NCBI RefSeq assembly: GCF_009932335.1
Contig: NZ_BLJF01000002.1
Coordinates: forward strand, 434,001-498,000
Reading direction: 5' to 3'
DNA length: 64,000 nt
From: Pseudomonas asiatica
GTDB taxonomy: Bacteria > Pseudomonadota > Gammaproteobacteria > Pseudomonadales > Pseudomonadaceae
The position numbers and the translations under genes were made by a program. How positions within the stretch are numbered: position 1 is the stretch's first letter; every line of letters begins with the position of its first letter. Shown here one piece after another: positions 34,906 through 44,032 of this stretch. The notes beneath the pieces are model-generated. The model made no database searches, was not told the DNA's origin, and saw nothing but the letters and a program-made list of their open reading frames with translations.

Positions 34906-34921
34906 TGCAGGAAGCGAGCCA
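34906..34921 (-). promoter_or_regulatory. Possible sigma-54 promoter for the eat-eutBC genes
   Basis: On the minus strand TGGCTCGCTTCCTGCA keeps the invariant GG-N10-GC spacing, with a mismatch in the -12 element (CTGCA instead of TTGCA), 61 bases upstream of the permease start. A perfect inverted repeat CCAGAGC/GCTCTGG (34919-34939) overlaps its upstream edge and could be a hairpin or binding site. Confidence 0.4.
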
Positions 34922-34955
34922 GAGCGGTTGGTGCTCTGGATATTGTGTTTGCAGG

Positions 34956-35063
34956 TCCGGCCTCATCGCCGGCAAGCCGGCTCCCACAGGTACTGCACAG
35001 GTCTGGAATCCCCTGCGATCCCTGTGGGAGCTGGCTTGCCGGCGATGGGCTGCAAAGCAGCCC
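34956..35063. repeat. REP pair, GCCGGCAAGCC type
   Basis: Arms at 34964-34990 and 35021-35047 (CATCGCCGGCAAGCC ... GGCTTGCCGGCGATG) differ by one base. Located between the aldehyde dehydrogenase and permease genes, both on the minus strand. Confidence 0.85.
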
Positions 35064-35079
35064 CGAGGCCATCCCAGGT

Positions 35080-36600
35080 TTAGAAGAAGCCCAACGGATT
35101 GATGTCGTAGCTCACCAGCAGGTTCTTGGTCTGCTGATAGTGGTCGAGCATCATCTTGTGCGTCTCACGCCCGACCCCCGACTTCTTGTAGCCACCGAAC
35201 GCGGCATGCGCCGGGTACAGGTGGTAGCAGTTGGTCCACACGCGGCCAGCCTTGATCCCACGGCCCACGCGGTAGGCACGGTTGATGTCGCGGGTCCACA
35301 CGCCGGCGCCCAGGCCGAACTCGGTGTCGTTGGCGATCGCCAGGGCTTCGGCTTCGTCCTTGAAGGTGGTGACGCTGACCACCGGGCCGAAGATTTCTTC
35401 CTGGAACACGCGCATCTTGTTGTTGCCCTTGAGCAGGGTCGGCTGGATGTAGTAACCGGTGGCCAGCGAGCCCTCCAGTTTTTCGACCTTGCCGCCGGTC
35501 AGCAACTCGGCGCCTTCCTTCTGGGCGATATCCAGGTACGACAGGATCTTCTCGAACTGCTGTTGCGAGGCCTGCGCTCCGACCATGGTGTCAGTGTCCA
35601 GCGGGTCGCCGCGCTTGATCTGCAGCACCTTCTTCATCACCACTTCCATGAACTGCGGGTAGATCGACTCCTGCACCAGTGCCCGTGACGGGCAGGTGCA
35701 TACCTCGCCCTGGTTGAAGAACGCCAGCACCATGCCTTCGGCCGCCTTCTCGATGAAGCTTGGTTCGGCTTGCATGATGTCTTCGAAATACACGTTCGGC
35801 GACTTGCCGCCCAGTTCGACGGTGGACGGGATGATGTTCTCGGCGGCGCATTTCATGATGTGCGAGCCCACCGGGGTCGAGCCGGTGAAGGCGATCTTGG
35901 CGATGCGCTTGCTGGTGGCCAGTGCTTCACCGGCTTCGCGGCCATAGCCTTGCACCACGTTGAGCACACCAGGTGGCAGCAGGTCACCGATCACTTCCAG
36001 CAGCACGGTGATGCCCAGCGGGGTCTGTTCGGCTGGCTTGAGCACCACGCAGTTGCCGGCGGCCAGTGCCGGGGCGAGCTTCCAGGCGGCCATCAGGATC
36101 GGGAAGTTCCACGGGATGATCTGCCCGACCACGCCCAGTGGCTCATGGATGTGGTAGGCCACGGTGCCTTCGTTGATTTCCGCGGCGCCGCCTTCCTGGG
36201 CGCGGATGCAGCCAGCGAAGTAGCGGAAGTGGTCGACCGCCAGCGGAATGTCGGCATTGAGGGTTTCGCGGATCGGCTTGCCGTTGTCCCAGGTTTCGGT
36301 AATGGCCAGCAGTTCGAGGTTCTGCTCGATACGGTCGGCGATCTTCAGCAGAACGTTGGAGCGGTCCTGCACTGAAGTGCGGCCCCAGGCGTCGGCCGCA
36401 GCGTGGGCTGCATCCAGGGCTTTATCGATGTCTTCGGCAGTGGAGCGAGGGAATTCAGCGATCAGCTTGCCATTCACCGGGGAGGTATTTTCGAAGTACT
36501 GCCCCTTTACCGGAGGAACGAACTCACCACCGATGTAGTTGCCGTAGCGGCTCTTGAAGGAAACCTTCGCGCCTTCGGTACCGGGATGTGCGTAACGCAT
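35080..36600 (-). CDS. NAD-dependent aldehyde (acetaldehyde) dehydrogenase, ExaC/AldB type
   Basis: A 506-residue class 3/1-type aldehyde dehydrogenase. Visible: [51 protein letters not shown] with the catalytic Glu, and [12 protein letters not shown] with the catalytic Cys. [11 protein letters not shown] is typical of ExaC and AcoD-like acetaldehyde dehydrogenases. Acetaldehyde made by EutBC next door would be its natural substrate, but acetaldehyde from ethanol or acetoin is equally possible. It has its own sigma-54-type promoter at 36649-36663 and faces the activator gene at 36856. Confidence 0.9.
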   Translation of the reverse strand: MRYAHPGTEGAKVSFKSRYGNYIGGEFVPPVKGQYFENTSPVNGKLIAEFPRSTAEDIDKALDAAHAAADAWGRTSVQDRSNVLLKIADRIEQNLELLAITETWDNGKPIRETLNADIPLAVDHFRYFAGCIRAQEGGAAEINEGTVAYHIHEPLGVVGQIIPWNFPILMAAWKLAPALAAGNCVVLKPAEQTPLGITVLLEVIGDLLPPGVLNVVQGYGREAGEALATSKRIAKIAFTGSTPVGSHIMKCAAENIIPSTVELGGKSPNVYFEDIMQAEPSFIEKAAEGMVLAFFNQGEVCTCPSRALVQESIYPQFMEVVMKKVLQIKRGDPLDTDTMVGAQASQQQFEKILSYLDIAQKEGAELLTGGKVEKLEGSLATGYYIQPTLLKGNNKMRVFQEEIFGPVVSVTTFKDEAEALAIANDTEFGLGAGVWTRDINRAYRVGRGIKAGRVWTNCYHLYPAHAAFGGYKKSGVGRETHKMMLDHYQQTKNLLVSYDINPLGFF

Positions 36601-36648
36601 GGTGTGTCTCCTGGCTATTGTGTTTGTTAGGGAGTTGGAAAGCGTAGA

Positions 36649-36663
36649 GCAAAGGTTGGGCCA
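36649..36663 (-). promoter_or_regulatory. Sigma-54 (-24/-12) promoter of the aldehyde dehydrogenase gene
   Basis: On the minus strand TGGCCCAACCTTTGC keeps the exact GG-N10-GC spacing and a good TTTGC -12 element, about 50 bases upstream of the aldehyde dehydrogenase start. It is next to a divergent sigma-54-dependent activator gene, the usual arrangement. Confidence 0.7.
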
Positions 36664-36752
36664 GCGTTTCGAGCGCCAGGAAAATCAATGACTTGGCTCG
36701 GTTCTTTGGGCCTGGCCCACGATCTCTGTGCCAGCGCCGGTACGCGCGGGGG

Positions 36753-36777
36753 TGACACTTTGTGCCATTTGCGACAC
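36753..36777 (+). promoter_or_regulatory. Candidate upstream activator site
   Basis: TGACAC and GTGCCA (36753-36767) form an imperfect inverted repeat around TTT, followed by a further GCGACAC half-site. It lies about 90 bases upstream of the -24 element, a suitable place for the Fis-type activator encoded from 36856. Confidence 0.4.
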
Positions 36778-36855
36778 GTAACCGGAGGGTGCATTGCAAA
36801 GCCTTGCCGGGTGGAGGATGCTGGCGGGACTCTCTATCTGCGGAGAACTACAACA

Positions 36856-38844
36856 ATGCAGAGCAATCATTTCAGTCGCCATGCCCAGCAAGTCCATACC
36901 GTCGCCCATGGTGGGGCCGGAGAGGGTGGAAGTGACCCGTCCATCGCCCGCTCCTGGCTGCGCTGCCTGGAGGACTACCACCTCGACCCGTCGGTGATCG
37001 AGGCCCCGGTGGTGCTCGAGCATGGGCGCCTGCTGGAAAGCCGCGAGCGCCTGCGCCAGGTGCTGCAGATTGCCGACCATGAAATGAACAGCCTGCACCA
37101 GCAGCTTTCCGGGGCCGGCCATGCGGTGCTGCTGACCGATGCCCGTGGGGTGATCCTCAATTGCGTCAGCGCGCCGACCGAGCGGCGCAGCTTCGAGCGT
37201 GCCGGGCTGTGGCTGGGCGCTGACTGGAGCGAGGCGCGCGAGGGCACCAACGGCATCGGCACCTGCCTGGTCGAGCGCCAGGCGCTGACCATCCACCAGA
37301 ACGAGCACTTCCGTGGCCGCCACACCGGCCTGACCTGCTCGGCCAGCCCGGTGTTCGACCCGCATGGCGAGTTGCTTGCAGTGCTGGATGTGTCTTCGGC
37401 GCGGCCCGACGTTTCCCGGCAGAGCCAGTTCCACACCATGGCTTTGGTCAACCTGTCGGCGAAGATGATCGAAAGCTGCTACTTCCTGCGCCATTTCGAA
37501 CAGCAATGGCTGCTGCGTTTTCACCTGCAGGCCGAGTCGGTCGGCCTGTTCAGCGAAGGCCTGCTGGCGTTCGACGGTGACGGGCGCATCTGCGCCGCCA
37601 ACCAGAGTGCGCTGAACCTGCTGGGCACGGTGCGTGGTGGCGTGCTGGGCAAACCGCTGGAACGCTTTTTCGCTTGCAGCCACGACGAACTGTTCAGCCG
37701 CGCCACGCCCAGCGGCAGCACGGCCTGGCCGCTGCATACCCTGGACGGGCGCCAGGTGTTCGCCAGCCTGCGTGGCCAGGCGCGCGCACCGGTGTGGTCG
37801 GTACCAGCCGCCCAGCCGCGGCCCACGCGGGAAGTGGAGCCGCTTATCTGCCTGCTCGACCCCGCCTTGCAGAACGACTTCCGCCGCAGCGTGCGGGTGT
37901 TCGAGCGCGATGTGCCGCTGTTGCTGCGCGGCGAGACCGGCTGTGGCAAGGAGGCTTTTGCCCAGGCCGTGCACCAGGCCAGCGAGCGGCGCGGCAAGCC
38001 GTTCGTCGCCATCAACTGCGCCTCGATCCCGGAGAGCCTGATCGAGAGCGAACTGTTCGGCTACCGCGGCGGCAGCTTTACCGGTGCACGCAAGGAAGGC
38101 ATGCGCGGCAAGCTGCTGCAGGCCGATGGCGGCACCTTGCTGCTGGACGAGATTGGCGACATGCCACTGGCCCTGCAAACCCGCCTGCTGCGCGTGCTGG
38201 AGGAGCGCCAGGTGGTGCCGATCGGTGGCGAGCCGCAGGCGGTCGACGTGCGCATTGTCAGCGCTACTCACCGTGACCTGCTGGATAGGGTGGAGCAGGG
38301 CAGTTTCCGCGAGGACCTGTATTACCGCCTCAATGGCCTGGAAGTGGCATTGCCGGCAGTGCGCGAGCGCAGTGACAAGGCGCAGTTGCTGGACTTTCTG
38401 CTGCGTCAGGAGGCGCAGGGAGAACCGATCGATATCGAGCCCAGGGCGCGGCAGGCACTGCTCGACTTCGCCTGGCCGGGCAACGTGCGGCAGATGCGCA
38501 ACGTGCTGCGTACCCTGGTGGCACTTTGCGAAGACTCCCGCATCGTGTTCCCGGATCTCCCAGCCATTGTTCGCAACAGCACCGTCCCTGTAGGAGCGGC
38601 CTTGTGTCGCGAAAGGGCCGCAGAGCGGCCCCAGGGGCCCAGCCGCGCCGACCAATTTGCAGGGGCTGCTGCGCAGCCCGATCGCGACACAAGGCCGCTC
38701 CTACAGGATGCGGAGCGGCAAGCATTGTTGGAGACGCTAGAGGCAAAACACTGGCACCTCACCCGTGTCGCCGAGCACTTGGGCATCAGCCGCAATACCT
38801 TGTATCGAAAACTGCGCAAACACGGCATCACCAGGGCCGACTGA
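36856..38844 (+). CDS. Sigma-54-dependent transcriptional activator (AcoR type) with in-frame REP pair
   Basis: A 662-residue activator: N-terminal sensory region with a GAF-like domain (about 70-250, including RSFERAGLWLGADWSEAREG and GLTCSASPVFDP), AAA+ domain with Walker A GETGCGKEAF (about 358-367), the sigma-54 loop as GSFTGA rather than GAFTGA (about 406), Walker B GGTLLLDEIGD, and a C-terminal Fis helix-turn-helix (VAEHLGISRNTLYRKLRKHG). Between AAA+ and Fis, codons about 576-618 are encoded by a REP pair. ATG at 36856 is chosen for the family-type start. It probably drives the divergent aldehyde dehydrogenase and perhaps eat-eutBC; the inducer is unknown. Confidence 0.85.
   Translation: MQSNHFSRHAQQVHTVAHGGAGEGGSDPSIARSWLRCLEDYHLDPSVIEAPVVLEHGRLLESRERLRQVLQIADHEMNSLHQQLSGAGHAVLLTDARGVILNCVSAPTERRSFERAGLWLGADWSEAREGTNGIGTCLVERQALTIHQNEHFRGRHTGLTCSASPVFDPHGELLAVLDVSSARPDVSRQSQFHTMALVNLSAKMIESCYFLRHFEQQWLLRFHLQAESVGLFSEGLLAFDGDGRICAANQSALNLLGTVRGGVLGKPLERFFACSHDELFSRATPSGSTAWPLHTLDGRQVFASLRGQARAPVWSVPAAQPRPTREVEPLICLLDPALQNDFRRSVRVFERDVPLLLRGETGCGKEAFAQAVHQASERRGKPFVAINCASIPESLIESELFGYRGGSFTGARKEGMRGKLLQADGGTLLLDEIGDMPLALQTRLLRVLEERQVVPIGGEPQAVDVRIVSATHRDLLDRVEQGSFREDLYYRLNGLEVALPAVRERSDKAQLLDFLLRQEAQGEPIDIEPRARQALLDFAWPGNVRQMRNVLRTLVALCEDSRIVFPDLPAIVRNSTVPVGAALCRERAAERPQGPSRADQFAGAAAQPDRDTRPLLQDAERQALLETLEAKHWHLTRVAEHLGISRNTLYRKLRKHGITRAD
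38581..38715. repeat. REP pair inside a coding sequence
   Basis: Arms at 38587-38612 and 38682-38707 (CCTGTAGGAGCGGCC ... GGCCGCTCCTACAGG) are perfect 26-base reverse complements. The element lies wholly within the activator gene, keeps its frame and encodes a linker with no stop codon. The same REP type lies between genes at 11332-11398, 27982-28113 and 61648-61717. Confidence 0.9.
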
Positions 38845-38910
38845 GCGAAACATCTGGTGCGATTTGTCGCGCCCTGGGCTACCCTGCCTCGATGTTTTGC
38901 GAGGTCGACC

Positions 38911-40260
38911 ATGCATATTCACATTCTCGGTATTTGCGGCACTTTCATGGGCTCGCTGGCGGTGCTGGCCAAGGAACTTGGCCACCGCGTCACCGGCTCG
39001 GACGCCAACGTCTATCCCCCGATGAGCACCCAGCTTGAAGCCCAGGGCATCGAGCTGACCCAAGGCTATGACCCGGCCCAGCTGGACCCGGCGCCAGATC
39101 TGGTGGTCATCGGCAACGCCATGTCGCGTGGCAACCCGGCGGTGGAGTACGTGCTGAACAAGGGCCTGCCCTATGTTTCCGGCCCGCAGTGGCTGGCCGA
39201 CCACGTGTTGCAGGGCCGCTGGGTGCTGGCCGTTGCCGGTACCCACGGCAAGACCACTACCAGCAGCATGCTGGCCTGGGTGCTGGAACACGCTGGCATG
39301 AGCCCGGGCTTCCTGATTGGCGGTGTGCCGCAGAACTTCTCGGTGTCGGCGCGCCTTGGCGATACGCCGTTCTTCGTGGTCGAAGCCGACGAGTACGACA
39401 GCGCCTTCTTCGACAAGCGCTCGAAGTTCGTCCACTACCACCCGCGCACGGCGATCCTCAACAACCTCGAGTTCGACCATGCGGACATCTTCCCCGACCT
39501 GGCCTCGATCGAGCGGCAGTTCCACCACCTGGTGCGCACCATCCCCAGCGAAGGCCTTGTCATCCACCCCACCACCGAGCAGGCGCTGGAGCGAGTGATC
39601 GGCATGGGTTGCTGGACCCCGGTGCAGACCACCGGCGAAGGTGGCCAGTGGCAAGCCCGTCTGCTCAGCCCCGACGGCTCGCGCTTCGAAGTGCTGTTCG
39701 ACGGCGAAGCGCAGGGCGTGGTGGACTGGGCGCTGACTGGCCAGCACAACGTCGCCAACGCCCTGGCTACCCTGGCAGCGGCGCGCCATGTAGGCGTGGT
39801 GCCAGCCATGGGCATCGAAGGCCTGAGCGCCTTCAAGAGCGTCAAGCGGCGCATGGAGAAGGTTGCCGAAGTGCAGGGCGTGACCATCTACGATGACTTC
39901 GCCCACCACCCGACCGCCATCGCCACCACCCTAGACGGCCTGCGCAAGCGCGTTGGCGAAGCCCCGGTGATCGCCGTGATCGAGCCGCGCTCAAACTCGA
40001 TGAAGCTCGGTGCCCACCGTGACGGCCTGCCGGAAAGCGTCAACGACGCCGACCAGGTGATCTGGTACGCCCCGGCCAACCTTGGCTGGGACCTGGCTGC
40101 CACCGCCGCGCAATGCAAAGTGCCCAGCGTGGTGGCCGACAGCCTCGAAGCGATCATCGAACGGGTCAAGGGGCAGGCCCGCCCGGGTACCCATGTAGTG
40201 ATCATGAGCAACGGCGGCTTCGGCGGCCTGCACGGCAAGCTGGCCGAGGCACTGAAGTGA
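38911..40260 (+). CDS. mpl: UDP-N-acetylmuramate:L-Ala-gamma-D-Glu-meso-DAP ligase
   Basis: A 449-residue Mur-ligase-type enzyme that recycles murein tripeptide by attaching it to UDP-MurNAc. Evidence: [20 protein letters not shown] (nucleotide-binding N-domain), the ATP loop [48 protein letters not shown], and C-terminal [10 protein letters not shown] with EPRSNSM. ATG at 38911 gives the family start. Its stop overlaps the ubiX start. mpl followed by ubiX is conserved in Pseudomonas. Confidence 0.95.
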   Translation: MHIHILGICGTFMGSLAVLAKELGHRVTGSDANVYPPMSTQLEAQGIELTQGYDPAQLDPAPDLVVIGNAMSRGNPAVEYVLNKGLPYVSGPQWLADHVLQGRWVLAVAGTHGKTTTSSMLAWVLEHAGMSPGFLIGGVPQNFSVSARLGDTPFFVVEADEYDSAFFDKRSKFVHYHPRTAILNNLEFDHADIFPDLASIERQFHHLVRTIPSEGLVIHPTTEQALERVIGMGCWTPVQTTGEGGQWQARLLSPDGSRFEVLFDGEAQGVVDWALTGQHNVANALATLAAARHVGVVPAMGIEGLSAFKSVKRRMEKVAEVQGVTIYDDFAHHPTAIATTLDGLRKRVGEAPVIAVIEPRSNSMKLGAHRDGLPESVNDADQVIWYAPANLGWDLAATAAQCKVPSVVADSLEAIIERVKGQARPGTHVVIMSNGGFGGLHGKLAEALK

Positions 40261-40886
40261 GCGGGCCGGAACGCATCACCCTGGCCATGACGGGCGCCTC
40301 TGGTGCCCAGTATGGCCTGCGCCTGCTCGACTGCCTGGTGCGTGAGGACCGCGAGGTGCACTTCCTGATCTCCAAGGCCGCGCAACTGGTGATGGCCACC
40401 GAGACGGACGTGGTGCTGCCGGCCAAGCCACAGGCGATGCAGGCCTTCCTCACCGAATATACCGGCGCTGCCGACGGGCAGATCCGCGTGTATGGCAAGG
40501 AAGACTGGATGTCGCCGGTAGCCTCGGGCTCCGGCGCCCCGGCGGCAATGGTCGTGGTGCCCTGTTCCACCGGCACGTTGTCGGCGATTGCCACCGGTGC
40601 CTGCAACAACCTGATCGAACGTGCTGCCGACGTTACCCTCAAGGAGCGTCGCCAACTGATCCTGGTGCCGCGCGAGGCGCCGTTCTCCACCATCCACCTG
40701 GAGAACATGCTCAAGCTGTCGCAGATGGGCGCGGTGATCCTGCCGGCGGCACCGGGCTTTTATCACCAGCCGCAGACCATCGACGACCTGGTCGACTTCG
40801 TGGTGGCGCGCATTCTCAACCTGCTGAACATTCCCCAGGACATGTTGCCGCGCTGGGGTGAGCACCACTTCGGGGTGGATGATTGA
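40257..40886 (+). CDS. ubiX: Flavin prenyltransferase UbiX
   Basis: A 209-residue enzyme that prenylates FMN to make the cofactor of UbiD decarboxylases (ubiquinone synthesis and others). Motifs: [19 protein letters not shown] at the N-terminus (flavin binding), [42 protein letters not shown] and [14 protein letters not shown]. The GTG start overlaps the mpl stop by four bases, so translation is coupled. The length is exactly typical. Confidence 0.95.
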   Translation: MSGPERITLAMTGASGAQYGLRLLDCLVREDREVHFLISKAAQLVMATETDVVLPAKPQAMQAFLTEYTGAADGQIRVYGKEDWMSPVASGSGAPAAMVVVPCSTGTLSAIATGACNNLIERAADVTLKERRQLILVPREAPFSTIHLENMLKLSQMGAVILPAAPGFYHQPQTIDDLVDFVVARILNLLNIPQDMLPRWGEHHFGVDD

Positions 40887-41170
40887 AGCGAGCGCTGGTG
40901 GGCTTGCTGGCGCTGGTGCTGCTCGGTGGCTGCGCCACGGTGCGCACGTTGGATGCCAACAAACCCGGGGCACCGGTGGTGTATGCCGGTACCCGGTTGG
41001 ACTTGTATGTGATCAATGGCGGGTGCTGCCCGCGGGATCGTTACGGGGCTGAGGCGCCAGCGTATCCGGGGCTGGACCTGCCGGGGAGCATGTTGCTCGA
41101 TACCTTGTTGCTGCCGTTGTCGTTGCTGACAGCGGCCGGTGTAGGCTTCCAGGCCACTGGTGGCCTGTAA
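40883..41170 (+). CDS. YceK/YidQ-type lipoprotein
   Basis: A 95-residue protein with a strong lipoprotein signal ([17 protein letters not shown], lipobox LGGC, Cys at residue 17), followed by a small domain with [20 protein letters not shown] and [25 protein letters not shown]; this pattern resembles the YceK/YidQ small lipoproteins of unknown role. The start is TTG at 40883, overlapping the ubiX stop by four bases; no ATG gives a complete signal. Probably the last gene of the mpl-ubiX transcript. Confidence 0.7.
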   Translation: MKRALVGLLALVLLGGCATVRTLDANKPGAPVVYAGTRLDLYVINGGCCPRDRYGAEAPAYPGLDLPGSMLLDTLLLPLSLLTAAGVGFQATGGL

Positions 41171-41171
41171 G

Positions 41172-41263
41172 GGCCCTTTCGCGGGTAAACCCGCTCCTAC
41201 AGGATCTGTGTAATCTTCTTGTGATCACTGTACCTGTGGGAGCGGGCGTGCCCGCGAAGAGGC
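41172..41263. repeat. REP pair after the lipoprotein gene
   Basis: Arms at 41178-41203 and 41233-41258 (TTCGCGGGTAAACCCGCTCC and its partner with GCGTGC centre) match except in the variable loop. It lies between convergent genes. Confidence 0.85.
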
Positions 41264-41278
41264 CATCACAAGTGAAGC

Positions 41279-41923
41279 CTATTTCTTGCCCAACCTGCGC
41301 AACTCATCCGACTCCACAATCCGCACCCCGTCCTCTTCCTCCAGCGCCAGCCGCCACAGCGCCCGGGCCAAGGTACAAGCCTCGATCCCCCGATACTTCC
41401 CGGGTATCAGCTTGGCAAACGGCGAAGCCAACTGTTCACTAAGCCGAGGCTCGACCCGCTCACCCAGCAGCAACGATGGCCGCACGATGGTCAGCTGCGG
41501 CCAATCCTGAGCCTTGAGTGCCTCCTCCATCTCACCCTTGACCCGGTTGTAGAAAATCGACGATTTCGGGTCGGCGCCCAATGCACTGACCACCAGCAGA
41601 TGCCGCGCGCCCAACTCCCGGGCACGCTTGCTGAACGCCACCACCATGTCCAGGTCCACCGCGCGGAAGGCCGATTCGGAACCGGCCTGCTTCAGTGTGG
41701 TGCCCAGGCAGCAATAGGCGATATCGACCCGCCCACCCAGTTGTGGAAGGAACACAGCCGGGTCGCCTACCGGGTTTTCCAGGTGCGGGTGCTCGGCCAA
41801 TGGCCGGCGGGTAGGCGCCAGTACGCGAGTGATGGTGGGCTCGTTGAGCAGACGGTCGAGCAGGTGTTCACCTGTCAGACCCGTGGCACCGGCAAGCAGG
41901 ACATGCTGAGGCGTCAAATACAT
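41279..41923 (-). CDS. NAD(P)-binding Rossmann oxidoreductase (atypical SDR)
   Basis: A 214-residue protein starting with an N-terminal dinucleotide-binding motif [19 protein letters not shown], followed by [25 protein letters not shown] and [31 protein letters not shown] (YxxxK-like Tyr/Lys pair), and [12 protein letters not shown]. This is the pattern of small atypical SDR proteins related to the TIP30/HTATIP2 group. The substrate is unknown. It lies just beyond the MORN lipoprotein gene on the same strand. Confidence 0.8.
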   Translation of the reverse strand: MYLTPQHVLLAGATGLTGEHLLDRLLNEPTITRVLAPTRRPLAEHPHLENPVGDPAVFLPQLGGRVDIAYCCLGTTLKQAGSESAFRAVDLDMVVAFSKRARELGARHLLVVSALGADPKSSIFYNRVKGEMEEALKAQDWPQLTIVRPSLLLGERVEPRLSEQLASPFAKLIPGKYRGIEACTLARALWRLALEEEDGVRIVESDELRRLGKK

Positions 41924-41950
41924 GATGTCTCTCCCTTGTTACACACAAGC

Positions 41951-43684
41951 TTAGTGGCTGCGTGGCGTTTCCGCCTGTTCCCCCACGTTGGCCTGTGCGG
42001 CGTTACGCAATGCTTCTTCGGCCTGTTGCCGGCGCAGGTGCTGCCAGTGCTCAAGCACGTTCGGCGGCGCCCACAGCTGCGGTTCGGAGGCCTCGAAACC
42101 TTCCCTTTGTTCTCTTTCGGCAACGCTGGCGCGCGCCAGTTCAAACGCCTGTTTCAGGTCGTCGGTCTGGTTCAGCGCTTCGGCGAACAGGGCATCGCCG
42201 AAATAGGTGAAATCGGCTTCTTCCGAGCAACCGAAAGACACGCGGTCGGCCCGGGCGGCGGTCATGATCAGCGTGCGCTCATCTTTGAGCGGCGTGATGT
42301 AGCCCCCTGAATAGCAGGCGGATATGACAATCACCTTGTCGCGGTTCTTCAGCGGTGCCAGCGCGCTCGCCAGCTCGTCGGCAGACAGATCGGCCAACTG
42401 CAGGCGCGGTTGGTCGAGTACCAGCTGATGGTCCTGGCTGCCATGACTGGTGAGATAGATGAACACCAGGTCTTCGGGGCCGCTGCGCTCGGCCAGGGTA
42501 CGGGCGGCGCGGGTCAGGTTTTCGCGTGTGGCCATGGCTCGGGTGGTCATGTGGTCGCGGTGGTTGACCAGGGTCACCTGGCCACTGGCGCCAAAGCGCA
42601 CCTTGAGCATGTTGCTGACATAGTCGGCTTCACGCATGAACACGCTCTGCTGGCCATCGCCGGCCACCACCAGGCTGTATAGCTGAACTGGTGGCGCCGA
42701 GCGCGGTACCCGGGCCAGCGCTTCATCCAGCAAACGGCCCTGGTTGAGCAGCGTCAGGTCCAGCGGGTCGGGCAACAGCTTGCCGTTCTGGTCCCGTACG
42801 CGCACGCCGTTGCTCCAGGTGCCACTTTCGACCTTGCCGTTGGCCAGGATCAGCCGGCCCTGGCCGTGGTAGGCATCGTTGAGAAAGCCACCGATGTACT
42901 TGCTGCCGTCGGCCAGTTGCAGGCTGCCCTGGCCCGACAGGCGCCAGTCGGCGAAGGTGCCTTTGTAGTGGCTGCCATCGCTGCCCAGCAGTTCGCCTTC
43001 GCCAACCAGCGAGCCGTCCTTGAATTCGCCGATCCACACATCACCATCGGCATTTTCGTAGCGGCCACGGCCTTCCAGGCGGTTGTCCTTGAACTCGCCG
43101 ATGTACTGCTCGCCGTCAACGCTGTCGTAGGTGCCGCTGCCTTCCAGCTGGCCATTGATGAAGTGGCCGCTGAACTGGTTGCCGCTGGCATCGCTGCGCA
43201 CCCCAGCGCCGTTGGGCTTGCCCTTGGCGAACAGGCCCTGGTAGCGGCTGCCGTCGGCCAGTTCCAGCTCGCCGGCGCCTTCGTACAGGTCGTCCTTGAA
43301 CTGGCCGCGGTAGGTCTGGTCGGCTTGCTTGAGGGTGCCTTCGCCGTCGCGGCGGCCGTGGCTGAAGGTGCCGGCATAGTGGCTACCCGGGGTAGTCAGC
43401 TCGCCCAGCCCCTGGAACAGCCCTGCGGCGAACTGGCCGCGGTACACCTCGCCGTTGCGGCCGTGCCATTCGCCCTGACCGTGCCATTGGCCGTCCTTGA
43501 AGGTACCGGCGTACCAGCTGCCGTTGGGGTAGTCGATCCGGCCCTCGCCTTGCAGCAGGCCATCGACCACCTGCCCCCGGTACCGCCCACCGTCAGGCAG
43601 GCGCGCGTCCGGCGGGAGCAGCGATTCGCCATCGCCGCAGGCGGCGAGCAGCAGGACCAGGGTGACGGGGAGCAGTGAACGCAT
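41951..43684 (-). CDS. Lipoprotein with MORN repeats and legumain-like (C13) peptidase domain
   Basis: A 577-residue protein. The signal MRSLLPVTLVLLLAAC ends in a lipobox (Cys at residue 16). Residues about 28-290 contain eleven MORN-type repeats plus a partial twelfth (YRGQVVDGLLQGEG, YAGTFKDGQWHGQG and so on). The C-terminal part matches caspase/legumain-like C13 peptidases: IYLTSHGSQDH with the catalytic His and VIVISACYSGG with the catalytic Cys. ATG at 43684 is chosen for the lipoprotein signal. Probably anchored at the cell envelope; substrate unknown. Its stop is 28 bases from the SDR gene's start. Confidence 0.85.
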   Translation of the reverse strand: MRSLLPVTLVLLLAACGDGESLLPPDARLPDGGRYRGQVVDGLLQGEGRIDYPNGSWYAGTFKDGQWHGQGEWHGRNGEVYRGQFAAGLFQGLGELTTPGSHYAGTFSHGRRDGEGTLKQADQTYRGQFKDDLYEGAGELELADGSRYQGLFAKGKPNGAGVRSDASGNQFSGHFINGQLEGSGTYDSVDGEQYIGEFKDNRLEGRGRYENADGDVWIGEFKDGSLVGEGELLGSDGSHYKGTFADWRLSGQGSLQLADGSKYIGGFLNDAYHGQGRLILANGKVESGTWSNGVRVRDQNGKLLPDPLDLTLLNQGRLLDEALARVPRSAPPVQLYSLVVAGDGQQSVFMREADYVSNMLKVRFGASGQVTLVNHRDHMTTRAMATRENLTRAARTLAERSGPEDLVFIYLTSHGSQDHQLVLDQPRLQLADLSADELASALAPLKNRDKVIVISACYSGGYITPLKDERTLIMTAARADRVSFGCSEEADFTYFGDALFAEALNQTDDLKQAFELARASVAEREQREGFEASEPQLWAPPNVLEHWQHLRRQQAEEALRNAAQANVGEQAETPRSH

Positions 43685-43800
43685 GGCGAGAACCGGGCAA
43701 TAGGTCTGCCGAGTATGACGCAGAATGGGGTCCTGAAACAGCGAACGCATGTGCTGGCGCAGCTCTCGAGCCTGCACTGCATTGAAAAGCTGGCACGGAA

Positions 43801-44008
43801 CCTGTGGCAGCGGGCGTGCCCGAGAACACCGGCGAAGCCGGTGCCATGTACCGTGTGGTCTTCTTCGCGGGTGAACCCGCTCCCACAGGTATTGCGGTGA
43901 CCTTCAGCTTTGCGCAATACCTGTGGGAGCGGCTTTAGCCGCGAACACCGGCGAAGCCGGTGCCATCCACCGAGTTGCCTGATTCGCGGGCACGCCCGCT
44001 CCCACAGG
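43801..44008. repeat. Cluster of four REP units
   Basis: Four REP units alternate in orientation at 43801-43826, 43864-43889, 43920-43945 and 43983-44008. A hairpin-forming segment (ACCGGCGAAGCCGGTGCCAT) is duplicated after the first and third units (about 43827 and 43946), so one unit appears to have been copied. It fills most of the 348-base gap between the butanediol dehydrogenase and MORN genes; no other gene is seen there. Confidence 0.85.
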
Positions 44009-44032
44009 TTCCGTGTTGCCTTTGAGGTGCAA

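Noticed and set aside
43801..44008. Possible CRISPR-like array
   Set aside because: Repeats alternate in orientation and have REP cores, with irregular spacing; no cas genes are near.
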